The translations under genes and the position numbers were made by a program. This document shows, in pieces, positions 1-8,779 of a DNA stretch of 64,000 nucleotides. Every line of letters begins with the position of its first letter. Within the stretch, counting starts at the first letter, position 1. Below the pieces are notes generated by a model. It was not told the origin of the DNA. It ran no database searches and saw nothing but the letters and a program-made list of their open reading frames with translations. Source of the stretch: Bradyrhizobium sp. Arg816 (GTDB lineage: Bacteria > Pseudomonadota > Alphaproteobacteria > Rhizobiales > Xanthobacteraceae); the NCBI RefSeq assembly GCF_029989365.1, contig NZ_JAPRAQ010000016.1:107511-171510 (forward strand), in the 5' to 3' direction.

Positions 1-1032
1 TTCGGTGGTATCCTCGTCCGCGAAGGTCTTGCCGGCCGAATCCATCTCGGCCTTGACCGAGTTCCACATCAGATTGAACTCCTCGTCGACGAGCGACGGC
101 GGCGCTTCGAAGCGATGCGCCTCGTCGAGGCGGTCGAGCAGCGCACGCTTGACGCGCTGGCGCGTCGCGCCGGCGAACTCGGCAGCCAGACGCTCGCGCG
201 CGGCTTCCTTCAGCTTGTCCAGCGATTCGAGGCCAAGCGTCTTGGCGAACTCGTCGTCGATCGCGACGTCCTGCGGCGCCTCGATCGAGGTCGCGGTGGT
301 CTCGAACTCGGCCGGCTGGCCGGCGAGCTTGTCGTTCATGTAGTTCTTGGGGAACGACACCTTCAGCGTGCGCGTCTCGTCCGCGCCGATGCCGGTGAGC
401 TGCTCCTCGAAGCCGGGGATGAAGGTATTGGAACCGATCACGACCTGGATGCCCTCGCCGGTGCCGCCCTCGAAGACTTCGCCGTTGATGGTGCCCTTGA
501 AGCTGATGGTGACGCGGTCGCCCGACTCGGCCTTGGCACCCTCGGCCTTGGCTGCATAGCCGCGGTTGGTGTCGGCGATGCGCTTGATGGCTTCGTCGAC
601 GTCGGTGTCGGACACGTCAGCGACGGGCTTCTCGACCTGGAAGGACTTGAAGTCGGCGAGCGCAATCGCGGGCACCACTTCGATCGCGACCGTGTAGGTC
701 AGATCGGTCTTGCCGTTCAGCAGCTCCTCGACCTCGGCCTGCTCGCTCGGCATGGTGATCTTCGGCTCGGTCGCAAGCTTGAAGCCACGGTCCGAGAACA
801 GCTGCGTGTTGGTGTCGCGGATGGTCTGGTCGATGGTCTCGGCCATCACCGAACGGCCATAGACCTTCTTCAGGTGAGCGACCGGCACCTTGCCGGGACG
901 GAAGCCGTTGATGCGGACCTTGTCCTTGAGATCGACGAGTTTGGCACCGGCCTTGGCGTCGAGATCAGACGCGGGAACGCTGATCTTGAACTCGTGCTTC
1001 AAACCTTCCGAGAGGGTTTCTGTGACCTGCAT
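1..1032 (-). CDS. tig: Trigger factor, C-terminus cut by window edge
   Basis: Ribosome-associated chaperone and peptidyl-prolyl isomerase that meets nascent chains at the exit tunnel. The reverse strand translates from an ATG at 1032 as MQVTETLSEGLKHEFKISVP, a typical trigger-factor start. The ribosome-docking signature GFRPGKVP follows near residue 45. The frame stays open to base 1, so 344 codons of the usual ~450 are visible; the C-terminal chaperone arm lies outside. The gene is transcribed leftward, with tRNA-Leu upstream on the same strand. Identification is secure; only the end is missing. Confidence 0.95.
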   Translation of the reverse strand, partial: MQVTETLSEGLKHEFKISVPASDLDAKAGAKLVDLKDKVRINGFRPGKVPVAHLKKVYGRSVMAETIDQTIRDTNTQLFSDRGFKLATEPKITMPSEQAEVEELLNGKTDLTYTVAIEVVPAIALADFKSFQVEKPVADVSDTDVDEAIKRIADTNRGYAAKAEGAKAESGDRVTISFKGTINGEVFEGGTGEGIQVVIGSNTFIPGFEEQLTGIGADETRTLKVSFPKNYMNDKLAGQPAEFETTATSIEAPQDVAIDDEFAKTLGLESLDKLKEAARERLAAEFAGATRQRVKRALLDRLDEAHRFEAPPSLVDEEFNLMWNSVKAEMDSAGKTFADEDTTE

Positions 1033-1206
1033 GGCGTCCAATCTTCTTCTCGCTCGGTCCCGGCACGCATGCGTCGGGACGCTGTCATTAATCGAACCGG
1101 CGCGAGGCAAGACGCCTCAACGCCGGTGGTTCATCGGACCACTTCCGCCGGAAACACTCCGTGAGGAAGCAGCCCTTCGGTAATCCGTGCAAACGCTGAA
1201 AGCGCT

Positions 1207-1291
1207 TGGTGCGGGCGGAGGGACTCGAACCCCCACAACTTTCGTCACTGGAACCTAAATCCAGCGCGTCTACCAGTTCCGCCACGCCCGC
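1207..1291 (-). tRNA. tRNA-Leu (anticodon UAG)
   Basis: On the reverse strand the 7-bp acceptor GCGGGCG pairs with CGCCCGC, followed by A and an encoded CCA. The anticodon arm is CTGGA-TTTAGGT-TCCAG, giving anticodon UAG. A long variable arm and the T-loop TTCGAGT are present. The 85-nt length and long variable arm fit a class II leucine tRNA. Confidence 0.95.
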
Positions 1292-1445
1292 GTGAATTTG
1301 CATCAAGACCGGCCGCGATGCCGCGGGCGGCCGGGCTTATAGCATGTGCCTGACTGTTCGCAGCAAAAAAATGGCCCGATAGAGACAGGCTTTAAGTAGG
1401 CGCGACGGCTGGACTTATCCAGCGCTTCATGGTCCGCATCGAGCC

Positions 1446-2774
1446 ATGAAAACGCGGATCTTTGACCCGACCCGGCGCGAGGTTTTGGCCGGACTTGGAG
1501 CCGGACTTGGAGCCGGAATTGGAGCCTCCGCGGCCGGGCTGATCGCCGGCGGTGCGGCCCCCGCTGTCACCGCCCAGCTCACCCTGCAGGCAAGGCCGGC
1601 AACCCTGGCGCTCAGGCCGGGTCAGCCGGCGACACCGATCTGGGAGCTGGCCGCCGTAAGCCACATCGGGAACGTCCGTCTCAAGCGAGGCGACCGCTGC
1701 GAGGTTGTGTTTCGGAACGACCTGCCTGTCCCGCTTGCGCCAGTCTGGTACGGCCTGAACGGCCCGGCCGCGGCCGACCCGTTGCGAGGGCGTGCGCCGA
1801 CCGCGCCGGATGTGACTGAAACCTCAATTGTTTCAATATCAAATGCAGGAACTTTGGCAGCCGACTTCCGCCTCTTCGAAGACGGTCTGAAGCTGCCCGC
1901 GCGCCCGCTTCCGATCATCGCCGGCGAGACGAATCGCGTCGCCGTCGACCGCGACGAGGTCTTGTTGATCGAGGAATGGCGGCTGCGGCCGGATGGGACC
2001 GCGCTTCCGCCCGGCCGCGCGCCCGAGAACACGACACCGCTCTTTACCCTCAATGGCCGGACTTCATTCGAACTCTCAGCCGCGGCCGGCGAGCGGCTGC
2101 GGCTGCGCTTTATCAACGGCTCGCGACGTTCTGTTCTGGCGATCAAATTGGAAGGCCACGAGGTCCAGGTGATGGCCCTGGACGGACAGCCGGCCGAGCC
2201 GTTCCCGGCGCGCAACGGCGCCCTGGTGCTCGCCCCCGGCGCGCGCGCCGACGCCTTCGTGGATGCGGCCAAATCGGCCCCACTCCTGTTGCATGACGGC
2301 AAAGAGGCGCGCCAGGTCGGGAGCCTCGCAATATCAGGCAAGCTCGAGCGGCGCGCGCCGCTGCTGCCGCCACAGCCGCTCCCCCTGAACGACCTCCCCG
2401 AGAAGCTCGACCTCAAAGGCGCCCTGCGGTTCGATGTCGCGCTCGGCGCGCCCGAGGCCGGCTGGACACGGCCCGCAAACTTCTCCGTCTCCTCCAATCC
2501 GGCCTTCCGCGCCAGGACCGGCCGCACCGTCGTGCTGGCCCTCAAGAACCCCGGACCGGTCACAACCGTGTTTCACCTGCACGGCCATCATTTCCGCCTG
2601 CTCGACAAGCTCGACGACGGCTGGAAGCCCTACTGGCTCGACACGCTCGCAATCGAGCCCGGCCAGACCCAGCGCATCGCGTTCGCGGCGACCTCACCCG
2701 GCCCCTGGCTGATCGAATCCGTCGTGACCGATTGGGCCGCACCGCGGCTGGTGCGCTGGTACGCGGTGGAGTGA
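1446..2774 (+). CDS. Multicopper oxidase-fold protein, Tat-exported, copper sites degenerate
   Basis: 442 aa with a twin-arginine signal (RREVLAGLGAG, residues ~11-21), so predicted to be exported folded to the periplasm. It has the cupredoxin layout of bilirubin oxidase/CotA-type multicopper oxidases. Only one of the four copper-ligand motifs is clearly kept: HLHGHHF near residue 378. The first motif (HWHG in active enzymes) reads WYGLNG. The C-terminal HCHxxxH is replaced by a segment reading GPWLIESVVTDW. The fold assignment is fairly sure; oxidase activity is doubtful. It stands alone, followed by a palindromic repeat. Confidence 0.75.
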   Translation: MKTRIFDPTRREVLAGLGAGLGAGIGASAAGLIAGGAAPAVTAQLTLQARPATLALRPGQPATPIWELAAVSHIGNVRLKRGDRCEVVFRNDLPVPLAPVWYGLNGPAAADPLRGRAPTAPDVTETSIVSISNAGTLAADFRLFEDGLKLPARPLPIIAGETNRVAVDRDEVLLIEEWRLRPDGTALPPGRAPENTTPLFTLNGRTSFELSAAAGERLRLRFINGSRRSVLAIKLEGHEVQVMALDGQPAEPFPARNGALVLAPGARADAFVDAAKSAPLLLHDGKEARQVGSLAISGKLERRAPLLPPQPLPLNDLPEKLDLKGALRFDVALGAPEAGWTRPANFSVSSNPAFRARTGRTVVLALKNPGPVTTVFHLHGHHFRLLDKLDDGWKPYWLDTLAIEPGQTQRIAFAATSPGPWLIESVVTDWAAPRLVRWYAVE

Positions 2775-2787
2775 GGGCACCGGCTTT

Positions 2788-2880
2788 GTAGGGTGGGCAA
2801 AGGCGCTCTTCGCGCCGTGCCCACCATTTCTTTCCTGATGTCGATAGGACGGTGGGCACGCTTCGCTTTGCCCACCCTAC
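2788..2880. repeat. Palindromic intergenic repeat
   Basis: Perfect 15-bp outer arms: GTAGGGTGGGCAAAG at 2788-2802 and its reverse complement at 2866-2880. An inner GTGCCCACC/GGTGGGCAC pair adds a second stem. It lies between convergent genes, the usual location of REP-like elements in Bradyrhizobium-type genomes; it may also terminate transcription. Confidence 0.75.
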
Positions 2881-2902
2881 TTCGCGCAGGTGGCGGACGA
2901 GC

Positions 2903-4402
2903 TCAGTACTCCACCCCGAGCGCATTATAGATCCGCCGGTGCACGGCCGGCAGCGTCTCGGTGAGATCCTCCGCGATCAGCCCCGGGCCCGCCTCGCTTC
3001 CCGCCTCGCCATGCATCCAGACGCCGATGCTGGCGGCCTCGAAGGCCGGCACGCCCTGCGCCAGAAGTCCTGCGATGATGCCGGCGAGCACGTCGCCGGC
3101 GCCGGCGGTGGCGAGCCAGGGGGGCGCGTTGGCGGCGATGGTCGCGCGGCCGTCGGGGGCGGCGATCGTCGTGTCCGGCCCCTTCAGCAGCACGACCGCA
3201 CCGCAGCGCTCGGCGGCGGCACGGACGCGCTCCAGCTTCGAGCGGCCCGGATGTTTATTGCTGAGGTCGGAGAACAGGCGCGGAAATTCACCCTCGTGCG
3301 GCGTCAGCACCACCGCACTGTCCTGCGAGGACTTGATCGATTCGAACAGCCGCTCGGGATTTGCCGCAAAGCTCGTCAGCGCATCCGCGTCCAGCACCAG
3401 ATGCCGCTGCGCGTGAAGCGCGGTGTGGACCAGATCGCAGGTGCGATCGCCGACGCCCGCGCCGGGGCCGATCAGGCAGGTGTTGTAGTGCTTGTCGCCG
3501 AGCAGTTCGCCGAACTCGATCGCGGTGTCGACGGGACGCACCATCACCGCAGTCAGCGCGCTGGCATTGATCGCAAGCGCATCGCGCGGGCTCGCCAGCG
3601 TCACGAGGCCCGCCCCGGCCCGCAACGCGCCACGGGCAGCGAGCCGCGCCGCGCCGGTCGCGGCGGCATCGCCCGAGACCGCCAGCACGTGGCCCCGTGC
3701 GTATTTATGGCCGTCGATGCGCGGCACCGGAAAGGCGGTGCCCCAGAAATCCGGATCGTTCTCGAAGGTCCGCGGCGCGATCTCGTCCAGCACCTGCGCG
3801 TCGATGCCGATGTCGGCAACGCGCACGTGGCCGCAATGCATCCGGCCGGGCAGCAGCAAATGCGCCGGCTTCTTGCGGAAGAAGGTGACGGTCTCGGTGG
3901 CGTTCACCGCCGCGCCCATCACGGCTGCGCTGGTGCCGTTGATGCCGCTCGGCAGGTCGACCGCGAGCACCAGGGCGCCGTTGGCGTTGATCGCTTCGAT
4001 CATCGCATGCGCCTCGCCGTCGACCGGGCGACTGAGGCCCGCGCCGAACAGCGCATCGATGATCAGCGCGGGTCTTCCGATCGCCTGCGGATTGAACGGC
4101 AGCACCGGGTGCTTCCAGCCGCGCGCCGCGGAGGCCGCGTCACCCTGGAGCTGGTCGCGCTCGCACATCAGGATCACCGAGACGTCGCGGCCTTGCGCGG
4201 CGAGCTCGGCGGCTGCGACAAAACCGTCGCCGCCATTGTTGCCGGGACCGGCCACGATCAGGATCGGCCCCTCCTCCACCAGCGCATTGGCGGCCTCCGC
4301 GACCGCCTGTCCCGCGCTGAGCATCAGCTTGAAGCCGGGCGTGCCTGCCGCAATACTGAGCTGGTCGGCACGCTGCATTTCAGCGTTGGTCAGAACTTCC
4401 AT
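2903..4402 (-). CDS. nnr: Bifunctional NAD(P)H-hydrate repair enzyme (epimerase + dehydratase)
   Basis: 499 aa. It repairs hydrated NADH/NADPH. The N-terminal YjeF_N epimerase domain carries AGPGNNGGDG (residues 51-60). The C-terminal ribokinase-like ADP/ATP-dependent dehydratase domain ends with TAGAGDVLAG, near residue 440. The start was set at the ATG at 4402 (MEVLTNAEM), the conserved beginning of the family, after GGGAAGTGGC. A longer in-frame extension to 4537 has no family support. It is transcribed away from glnB across a shared upstream region. Confidence 0.92.
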   Translation of the reverse strand: MEVLTNAEMQRADQLSIAAGTPGFKLMLSAGQAVAEAANALVEEGPILIVAGPGNNGGDGFVAAAELAAQGRDVSVILMCERDQLQGDAASAARGWKHPVLPFNPQAIGRPALIIDALFGAGLSRPVDGEAHAMIEAINANGALVLAVDLPSGINGTSAAVMGAAVNATETVTFFRKKPAHLLLPGRMHCGHVRVADIGIDAQVLDEIAPRTFENDPDFWGTAFPVPRIDGHKYARGHVLAVSGDAAATGAARLAARGALRAGAGLVTLASPRDALAINASALTAVMVRPVDTAIEFGELLGDKHYNTCLIGPGAGVGDRTCDLVHTALHAQRHLVLDADALTSFAANPERLFESIKSSQDSAVVLTPHEGEFPRLFSDLSNKHPGRSKLERVRAAAERCGAVVLLKGPDTTIAAPDGRATIAANAPPWLATAGAGDVLAGIIAGLLAQGVPAFEAASIGVWMHGEAGSEAGPGLIAEDLTETLPAVHRRIYNALGVEY

Positions 4403-4547
4403 GCCACTTCCCTGGTCCAAACGCCTTTTCAACAGGCACGTTCCGTACCGACCCATCCGGCAGAACAGCGATTTGCACAGATATTGAACTGATTGCCTAT
4501 TTCGTAGTCTGGGGTATTTTGTGCCAGTCGGCTCCACCTATCAGAGA

Positions 4548-4613
4548 TGCACGTTAAAAGGCTGATAACGCTCCAATAATCAGGGCATTTGCAACTTGGC
4601 ATAGACCCTGCTT
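4548..4613 (+). promoter_or_regulatory. Sigma-54 (RpoN) promoter of glnBA, with a possible NtrC half-site
   Basis: TGGCATAGACCCTGC at 4597-4611 has the GG-N10-GC spacing of -24/-12 promoters and differs from consensus mainly at the first base of TTGC. A TGCAC half-site at 4548-4552 could belong to an NtrC site, though no full palindrome is seen. The glnB start lies about 175 bp downstream. glnBA operons in this order are known to be RpoN/NtrC controlled; here the promoter itself is read from sequence only. Confidence 0.65.
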
Positions 4614-4785
4614 TCGAGGAAGCCGCTTCGGTTCGTCGTGCTCACTGGCATTCTATCAGGGTGTGGCCGGCCGTTGTTGCCGGGCTGGTCAGGTATCCCG
4701 GCATAGCGAAGACAAGATCGTGCGTTAAGAAAAGCGCATCCTGACGAAGACGTTGCTATTTGATCGAAAGGCCGGGAGGCGCGCA

Positions 4786-5124
4786 GTGAAGAAAATCGAA
4801 GCCATCATCAAGCCATTCAAGCTCGACGAGGTGAAGGAAGCGCTTCAGGAAGTCGGCCTTCAAGGCATCACGGTGACCGAGGCCAAGGGCTTTGGCCGGC
4901 AGAAGGGTCACGCCGAGCTTTACCGCGGCGCAGAATACATCGTCGACTTCCTGCCCAAGGTGAAGATCGAGATCGTGATCGGCGACGATCTGGTCGAGCG
5001 CGCCATCGACGCGATCCGCCGCGCCGCGCAGACCGGGCGCATCGGCGACGGCAAGATTTTCGTCTCCAATATCGAAGAGGCGATCCGCATCCGGACCGGC
5101 GAATCCGGGCTGGACGCTATCTGA
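4786..5124 (+). CDS. glnB: Nitrogen regulatory protein P-II
   Basis: 112 aa, the standard PII length. It is a trimeric sensor of 2-oxoglutarate/ATP and, through uridylylation, of glutamine; it controls NtrB and the adenylyltransferase that modifies glutamine synthetase. The T-loop reads GHAELYRGAEYIVDFLPK, with the uridylylated tyrosine at position 51. The GTG start at 4786 is chosen because GGGAGG lies 6 bases upstream and the protein then begins MKKIEAIIKPFKLDEV as in the family. It sits 152 bp upstream of glnA, the classic pairing. Confidence 0.97.
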   Translation: MKKIEAIIKPFKLDEVKEALQEVGLQGITVTEAKGFGRQKGHAELYRGAEYIVDFLPKVKIEIVIGDDLVERAIDAIRRAAQTGRIGDGKIFVSNIEEAIRIRTGESGLDAI

Positions 5125-5276
5125 GCCGGGTGCTATCCCGCATTTTGCGACACTCCGACAAGAAAAAGGCTGCTTCGGCGGCCTGATTTCGTTTGTGCGG
5201 TCGCGCGCGAACTCGCCAAAAGCGAGAACAATCCTGCTCACCTGGAAACCGACCCGCAGAGCCAAAAGGGGTATGC

Positions 5277-6686
5277 ATGAAGACCGCCAAAGACGTCCTG
5301 AAATCGATCAAGGACAACGACGTCAAATACGTCGACCTGCGCTTCACCGATCCGCGCGGCAAGTGGCAGCATGTGACGTTCGACGTCAGCATGATCGATG
5401 ACGACATTTTCGCCGAAGGGACGATGTTCGACGGCTCCTCGATCGCCGGCTGGAAGGCGATCAACGAGTCCGACATGTGCCTGATGCCGGATCCGGTGAC
5501 CGCGACGATCGACCCGTTCTTCGCCGAGACCACCATGGTCATCACCTGCGACGTGCTCGAGCCGACCACCGGCGAGCCCTACAACCGCGACCCCCGCGGC
5601 ATCGCCAAGAAGGCCGAGGCCATGGTGAAGTCGATGGGCGTGGGCGACAGCGTGTTCGTCGGCCCCGAAGCCGAGTTCTTCGTGTTCGACGACGTGCGCT
5701 TCTCCGCCAACCCCTACAGCACCGGCTTCCGTCTCGACTCCTCGGAGCTGCCGACCAACTCCGACACCGAATATGAGGGCGGCAATCTCGGCCACCGCGT
5801 CCGCACCAAGGGCGGCTACTTCCCGGTGCCGCCGCAGGACTCCGTGCAGGACATGCGCTCCGAAATGCTCGGCGCCATGGCCAAGATGGGCGTCAAGGTC
5901 GAGAAGCATCACCACGAAGTCGCGTCCGCCCAGCACGAGCTCGGCATGAAGTTCGACACGCTGACGCTGATGGCCGACCACATGCAGATCTACAAGTACT
6001 GCATCCACCAGGTCGCGCACATCTACGGCAAGACCGCCACCTTCATGCCGAAGCCGGTCTATGGCGACAACGGCTCGGGCATGCACGTGCACCAGTCGAT
6101 CTGGAAGGACGGCAAGCCGGTGTTCGCCGGCAACAAGTACGCTGACCTGTCGGAGACCTGCCTCCACTACATCGGCGGCATCATCAAGCACGCCAAGGCG
6201 ATCAACGCCTTCACCAACCCGTCGACCAACTCCTACAAGCGCCTGGTCCCGGGCTATGAGGCTCCCGTGCTGCTCGCCTACTCCGCGCGCAACCGCTCGG
6301 CCTCCTGCCGCATCCCCTACACCGCTTCGCCGAAGGCCAAGCGTGTCGAGGTGCGCTTCCCCGATCCGCTCGCCAATCCCTATCTCGGCTTCGCCGCGAT
6401 GCTGATGGCCGGCCTCGACGGCATCAAGAACAAGATCGATCCGGGTCCGGCGATGGACAAGGACCTCTACGACCTGCCGAAGGAAGAGCTGAAGCAGATC
6501 CCGACCGTGTGCGGCTCGCTCCGCGAGGCGCTCGAAAACCTCGACAAGGACCGCGGCTTCCTCAAAAACGGCGGCGTGTTCGACGACGACTTCATCGACG
6601 CTTACATCGAGCTGAAGATGACCGAAGTCGCCCGCTTCGAGATGACCCCGCACCCGGTCGAGTTCGAGATGTACTATTCGGGCTAA
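5277..6686 (+). CDS. glnA: Glutamine synthetase type I
   Basis: 469 aa, exactly the usual GSI length. It makes glutamine from glutamate, ammonia and ATP and assembles as a cytoplasmic dodecamer. Visible signatures: FDGSSIAGW (residues ~50-58), metal-binding EAEFF, the NGSGMHVHQS active-site segment, and the adenylylation loop KDLYDLP near residue 397. The last implies control by GlnE. The ATG at 5277 gives MKTAKDVLKSIKDND. A strong terminator follows. PII directly upstream supports co-regulation by nitrogen status. Confidence 0.98.
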   Translation: MKTAKDVLKSIKDNDVKYVDLRFTDPRGKWQHVTFDVSMIDDDIFAEGTMFDGSSIAGWKAINESDMCLMPDPVTATIDPFFAETTMVITCDVLEPTTGEPYNRDPRGIAKKAEAMVKSMGVGDSVFVGPEAEFFVFDDVRFSANPYSTGFRLDSSELPTNSDTEYEGGNLGHRVRTKGGYFPVPPQDSVQDMRSEMLGAMAKMGVKVEKHHHEVASAQHELGMKFDTLTLMADHMQIYKYCIHQVAHIYGKTATFMPKPVYGDNGSGMHVHQSIWKDGKPVFAGNKYADLSETCLHYIGGIIKHAKAINAFTNPSTNSYKRLVPGYEAPVLLAYSARNRSASCRIPYTASPKAKRVEVRFPDPLANPYLGFAAMLMAGLDGIKNKIDPGPAMDKDLYDLPKEELKQIPTVCGSLREALENLDKDRGFLKNGGVFDDDFIDAYIELKMTEVARFEMTPHPVEFEMYYSG

Positions 6687-6711
6687 GCAGCCCACACTCT
6701 CTACGACAGGC

Positions 6712-6739
6712 AAAAGGCGCTCCGCGAGGAGCGCCTTTT
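6712..6739 (+). terminator. Rho-independent terminator of glnA
   Basis: Perfect 12-bp stem AAAAGGCGCTCC / GGAGCGCCTTTT around a GCGA tetraloop, starting 26 bases after the glnA stop. The T-rich 3' side fits intrinsic termination. Confidence 0.88.
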
Positions 6740-6799
6740 CGTTTCGGGAGCGCAGGCTGGGTTACCGCTACCCCACCCTGCAGGATACGACCTGCCCAA

Positions 6800-7936
6800 T
6801 CACCACGTTGCAGTGAAGGCGCGCTGGAGCTCGGCCGGCCCTGTCACCCCGCCCGCGATGAGCAATTGGGTGAGAACACGGGCCTTCTGCGGATTGAGAT
6901 CCTCGGACACGACGAACCCGTTCTTGTCGTCGTCAACCTCGACATTCCGGGTGACGAAGCCGGATCGAACCCGCGTCGAGCGGACGACGATGATGCCCTT
7001 CTTCGCCGCCGCCTCGAGCGCATCGAGGGCCTGCTTCGAGGTGTTGCCGTCGCCGACGCCGGCCAGCACGATGCCCTTGGCGCCGTGGGAAATGGCGTCC
7101 TCGATCGGAACGGCGTCCATGTTGGCATGCGAATAGACGATCTCGACGCGGGGCAATTGCTCGCCTGCCGGGAGCTGATAGGTCGCGCGCTTGACGCCTC
7201 CGGCCTGGGTCATGAAACGGATGCCGCCGGCGGTGTCGACATAGCCGATCGGGCCGTCATTGGGGGAGCTGAACGTCTCGATGCTCGTGGTGTTGGTCTT
7301 GGTGATCGAGCGGGCGCTTTGGATTTTGTCGTTCAGCACGGCCATCACGCCGCGGCCGCGAGAGCGCGGATCGGCCGCCACCTGCACCGCTTCGTATAGA
7401 TTGCCGGGGCCGTCCGCACTCACCGCCGTGGCCGGACGCATCGACCCGACGATCACCACCGGCTTGTCGCCGCGCACGACATTGTCGAGAAAGAACGCGG
7501 TCTCCTCGAGCGTATCCGTGCCGTGGGTGATGAGGATTCCATCGGCTTCATTCTTGTCGAAGGCGTCCTGGATGCGGCGGGCCAGGGCAAACCAGACCTT
7601 GTCGTTCATGTCCTGGGATCCGATCGACGAAATCTGCTCGGCGTTCAGCTTCGCGAGCTTGTCCAGGCCCGGCACCGACTGCATCAACTGTTCGCCAGTG
7701 ATCTGGCCGGATTTGTACGCGCCGGTCGCGCGGGCGTCGGCCTGGCCTGCGATGGTGCCTCCCGTCGCAAGCACGAGAATGCGCGGCAGGCCGGCCGCCG
7801 TCGCGTCCTTGCCCGGCTCTGCGGCCTGCGCCGTATCGATCCCCCACGACCAAAGTGCGAGGGCGACCAGCGGGACGGTGAGCATCAACGTCCGATTTCG
7901 GCGGCGGCTTGCTGGTCTGGCGGCATGCTTCGTCAT
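6800..7936 (-). CDS. Type II (periplasmic) L-asparaginase
   Basis: 378 aa. It hydrolyses asparagine to aspartate and ammonia. Both family motifs are intact: ATGGTIAG (nucleophilic Thr near residue 61) and ITHGTDTLEET (Thr-Asp pair, ~134-140). A basic, hydrophobic N-terminus ending ...DTAQAAEPG (cleavage near residue 39) indicates export, supporting type II. The ATG at 7936 follows GGGAGGAGAATTCG, a strong ribosome site. It is convergent with glnA, and the context fits ammonia scavenging. Confidence 0.92.
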   Translation of the reverse strand: MTKHAARPASRRRNRTLMLTVPLVALALWSWGIDTAQAAEPGKDATAAGLPRILVLATGGTIAGQADARATGAYKSGQITGEQLMQSVPGLDKLAKLNAEQISSIGSQDMNDKVWFALARRIQDAFDKNEADGILITHGTDTLEETAFFLDNVVRGDKPVVIVGSMRPATAVSADGPGNLYEAVQVAADPRSRGRGVMAVLNDKIQSARSITKTNTTSIETFSSPNDGPIGYVDTAGGIRFMTQAGGVKRATYQLPAGEQLPRVEIVYSHANMDAVPIEDAISHGAKGIVLAGVGDGNTSKQALDALEAAAKKGIIVVRSTRVRSGFVTRNVEVDDDKNGFVVSEDLNPQKARVLTQLLIAGGVTGPAELQRAFTATW

Positions 7937-8011
7937 CGAATTCTCCTCCCGTTTAAGTTGGGAGCAATATTCGACACCTCCATTTGGGCCGAAGATGGGT
8001 CATCCTGCCGC

Positions 8012-8779
8012 TTATGGCTGCGGGTTGTCGCGCCGCGGCAAAAGATGGTCGAGCAGGCCCATCGGCAGCGGAAAGACGACGGTCGAGGACCGTTCGCCCG
8101 CGATGTCGTGCAGGGCCGCGAAATAACGTAGCTGCATCGCCTGAGGCTCCTGCGCGAGAATCCGGCCGGCCTCGACGAGCTTTTCGGCAGCCTGCTGCTC
8201 GCCCATCGCATTGATCACCTTGGCCCGCCGCAACCGCTCCGCCTCGGCCTGCTTGGCAATCGCGCGCACCATGGTTTCATTGAGATCGACGTCCTTGATC
8301 TCGATGCCGGTGACCTTGATGCCCCAGACGTCGGTCTGCTTGTCGAGGATCTCCTGAATGTCCGCGTTCAACCTGTCGCGCTCGGCAAGCATCTCGTCGA
8401 GCTCGTGCTTGCCGAGCACCGAGCGCAACGTGGTCTGGGCGAGCTGGCTGGTGGCGGCCATGTAATCGCCGACCTTGATGATGGCCCGTTCGGGGTCGAC
8501 GATGCGGAAGTACAGAACGGCGTTGACCTTGACGGAGACGTTGTCCCGCGAAATCACGTCCTGCGGCGGCACGACCTGCACCATCACCCGCAGGTCCACC
8601 TTCACGAGTTGCTGCACGATCGGAATGAGGATGATGAGGCCCGGGCCCTTCACGCCCGTAAAGCGGCCGAGCGTGAAGATGACGCCACGCTCGTATTCGC
8701 GCAGGATTCGAATAGCCTGGGACAGGAACATGATGACAAGCAACGCGAGCGCCGCATAGGTCAGATATTCCAGCATCAT
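8012..8779 (-). CDS. Slipin (stomatin/prohibitin-family SPFH membrane protein)
   Basis: 255 aa. An N-terminal hydrophobic segment (YAALALLVIMFLSQAIRIL, ~7-25) is followed by an SPFH/band-7 domain containing the typical REYERGVIFTLGRF and PIVQQLVKVDLR. Stomatin-like proteins form membrane microdomain oligomers and are usually paired with an NfeD partner, as here: its ATG overlaps the stop of the upstream NfeD gene by four bases, so the two are probably translationally coupled. The physiological role is not defined by sequence. Confidence 0.9.
   Translation of the reverse strand: MMLEYLTYAALALLVIMFLSQAIRILREYERGVIFTLGRFTGVKGPGLIILIPIVQQLVKVDLRVMVQVVPPQDVISRDNVSVKVNAVLYFRIVDPERAIIKVGDYMAATSQLAQTTLRSVLGKHELDEMLAERDRLNADIQEILDKQTDVWGIKVTGIEIKDVDLNETMVRAIAKQAEAERLRRAKVINAMGEQQAAEKLVEAGRILAQEPQAMQLRYFAALHDIAGERSSTVVFPLPMGLLDHLLPRRDNPQP

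Noticed and set aside
2852..4492. Long plus-strand reading frame opposite nnr
   Set aside because: No domain pattern; the minus strand encodes both catalytic domains of the repair enzyme.
5238..6713. Long antisense reading frame opposite glnA
   Set aside because: Caused by third-position GC bias; no ribosome site and no protein family pattern, while glnA is certain.
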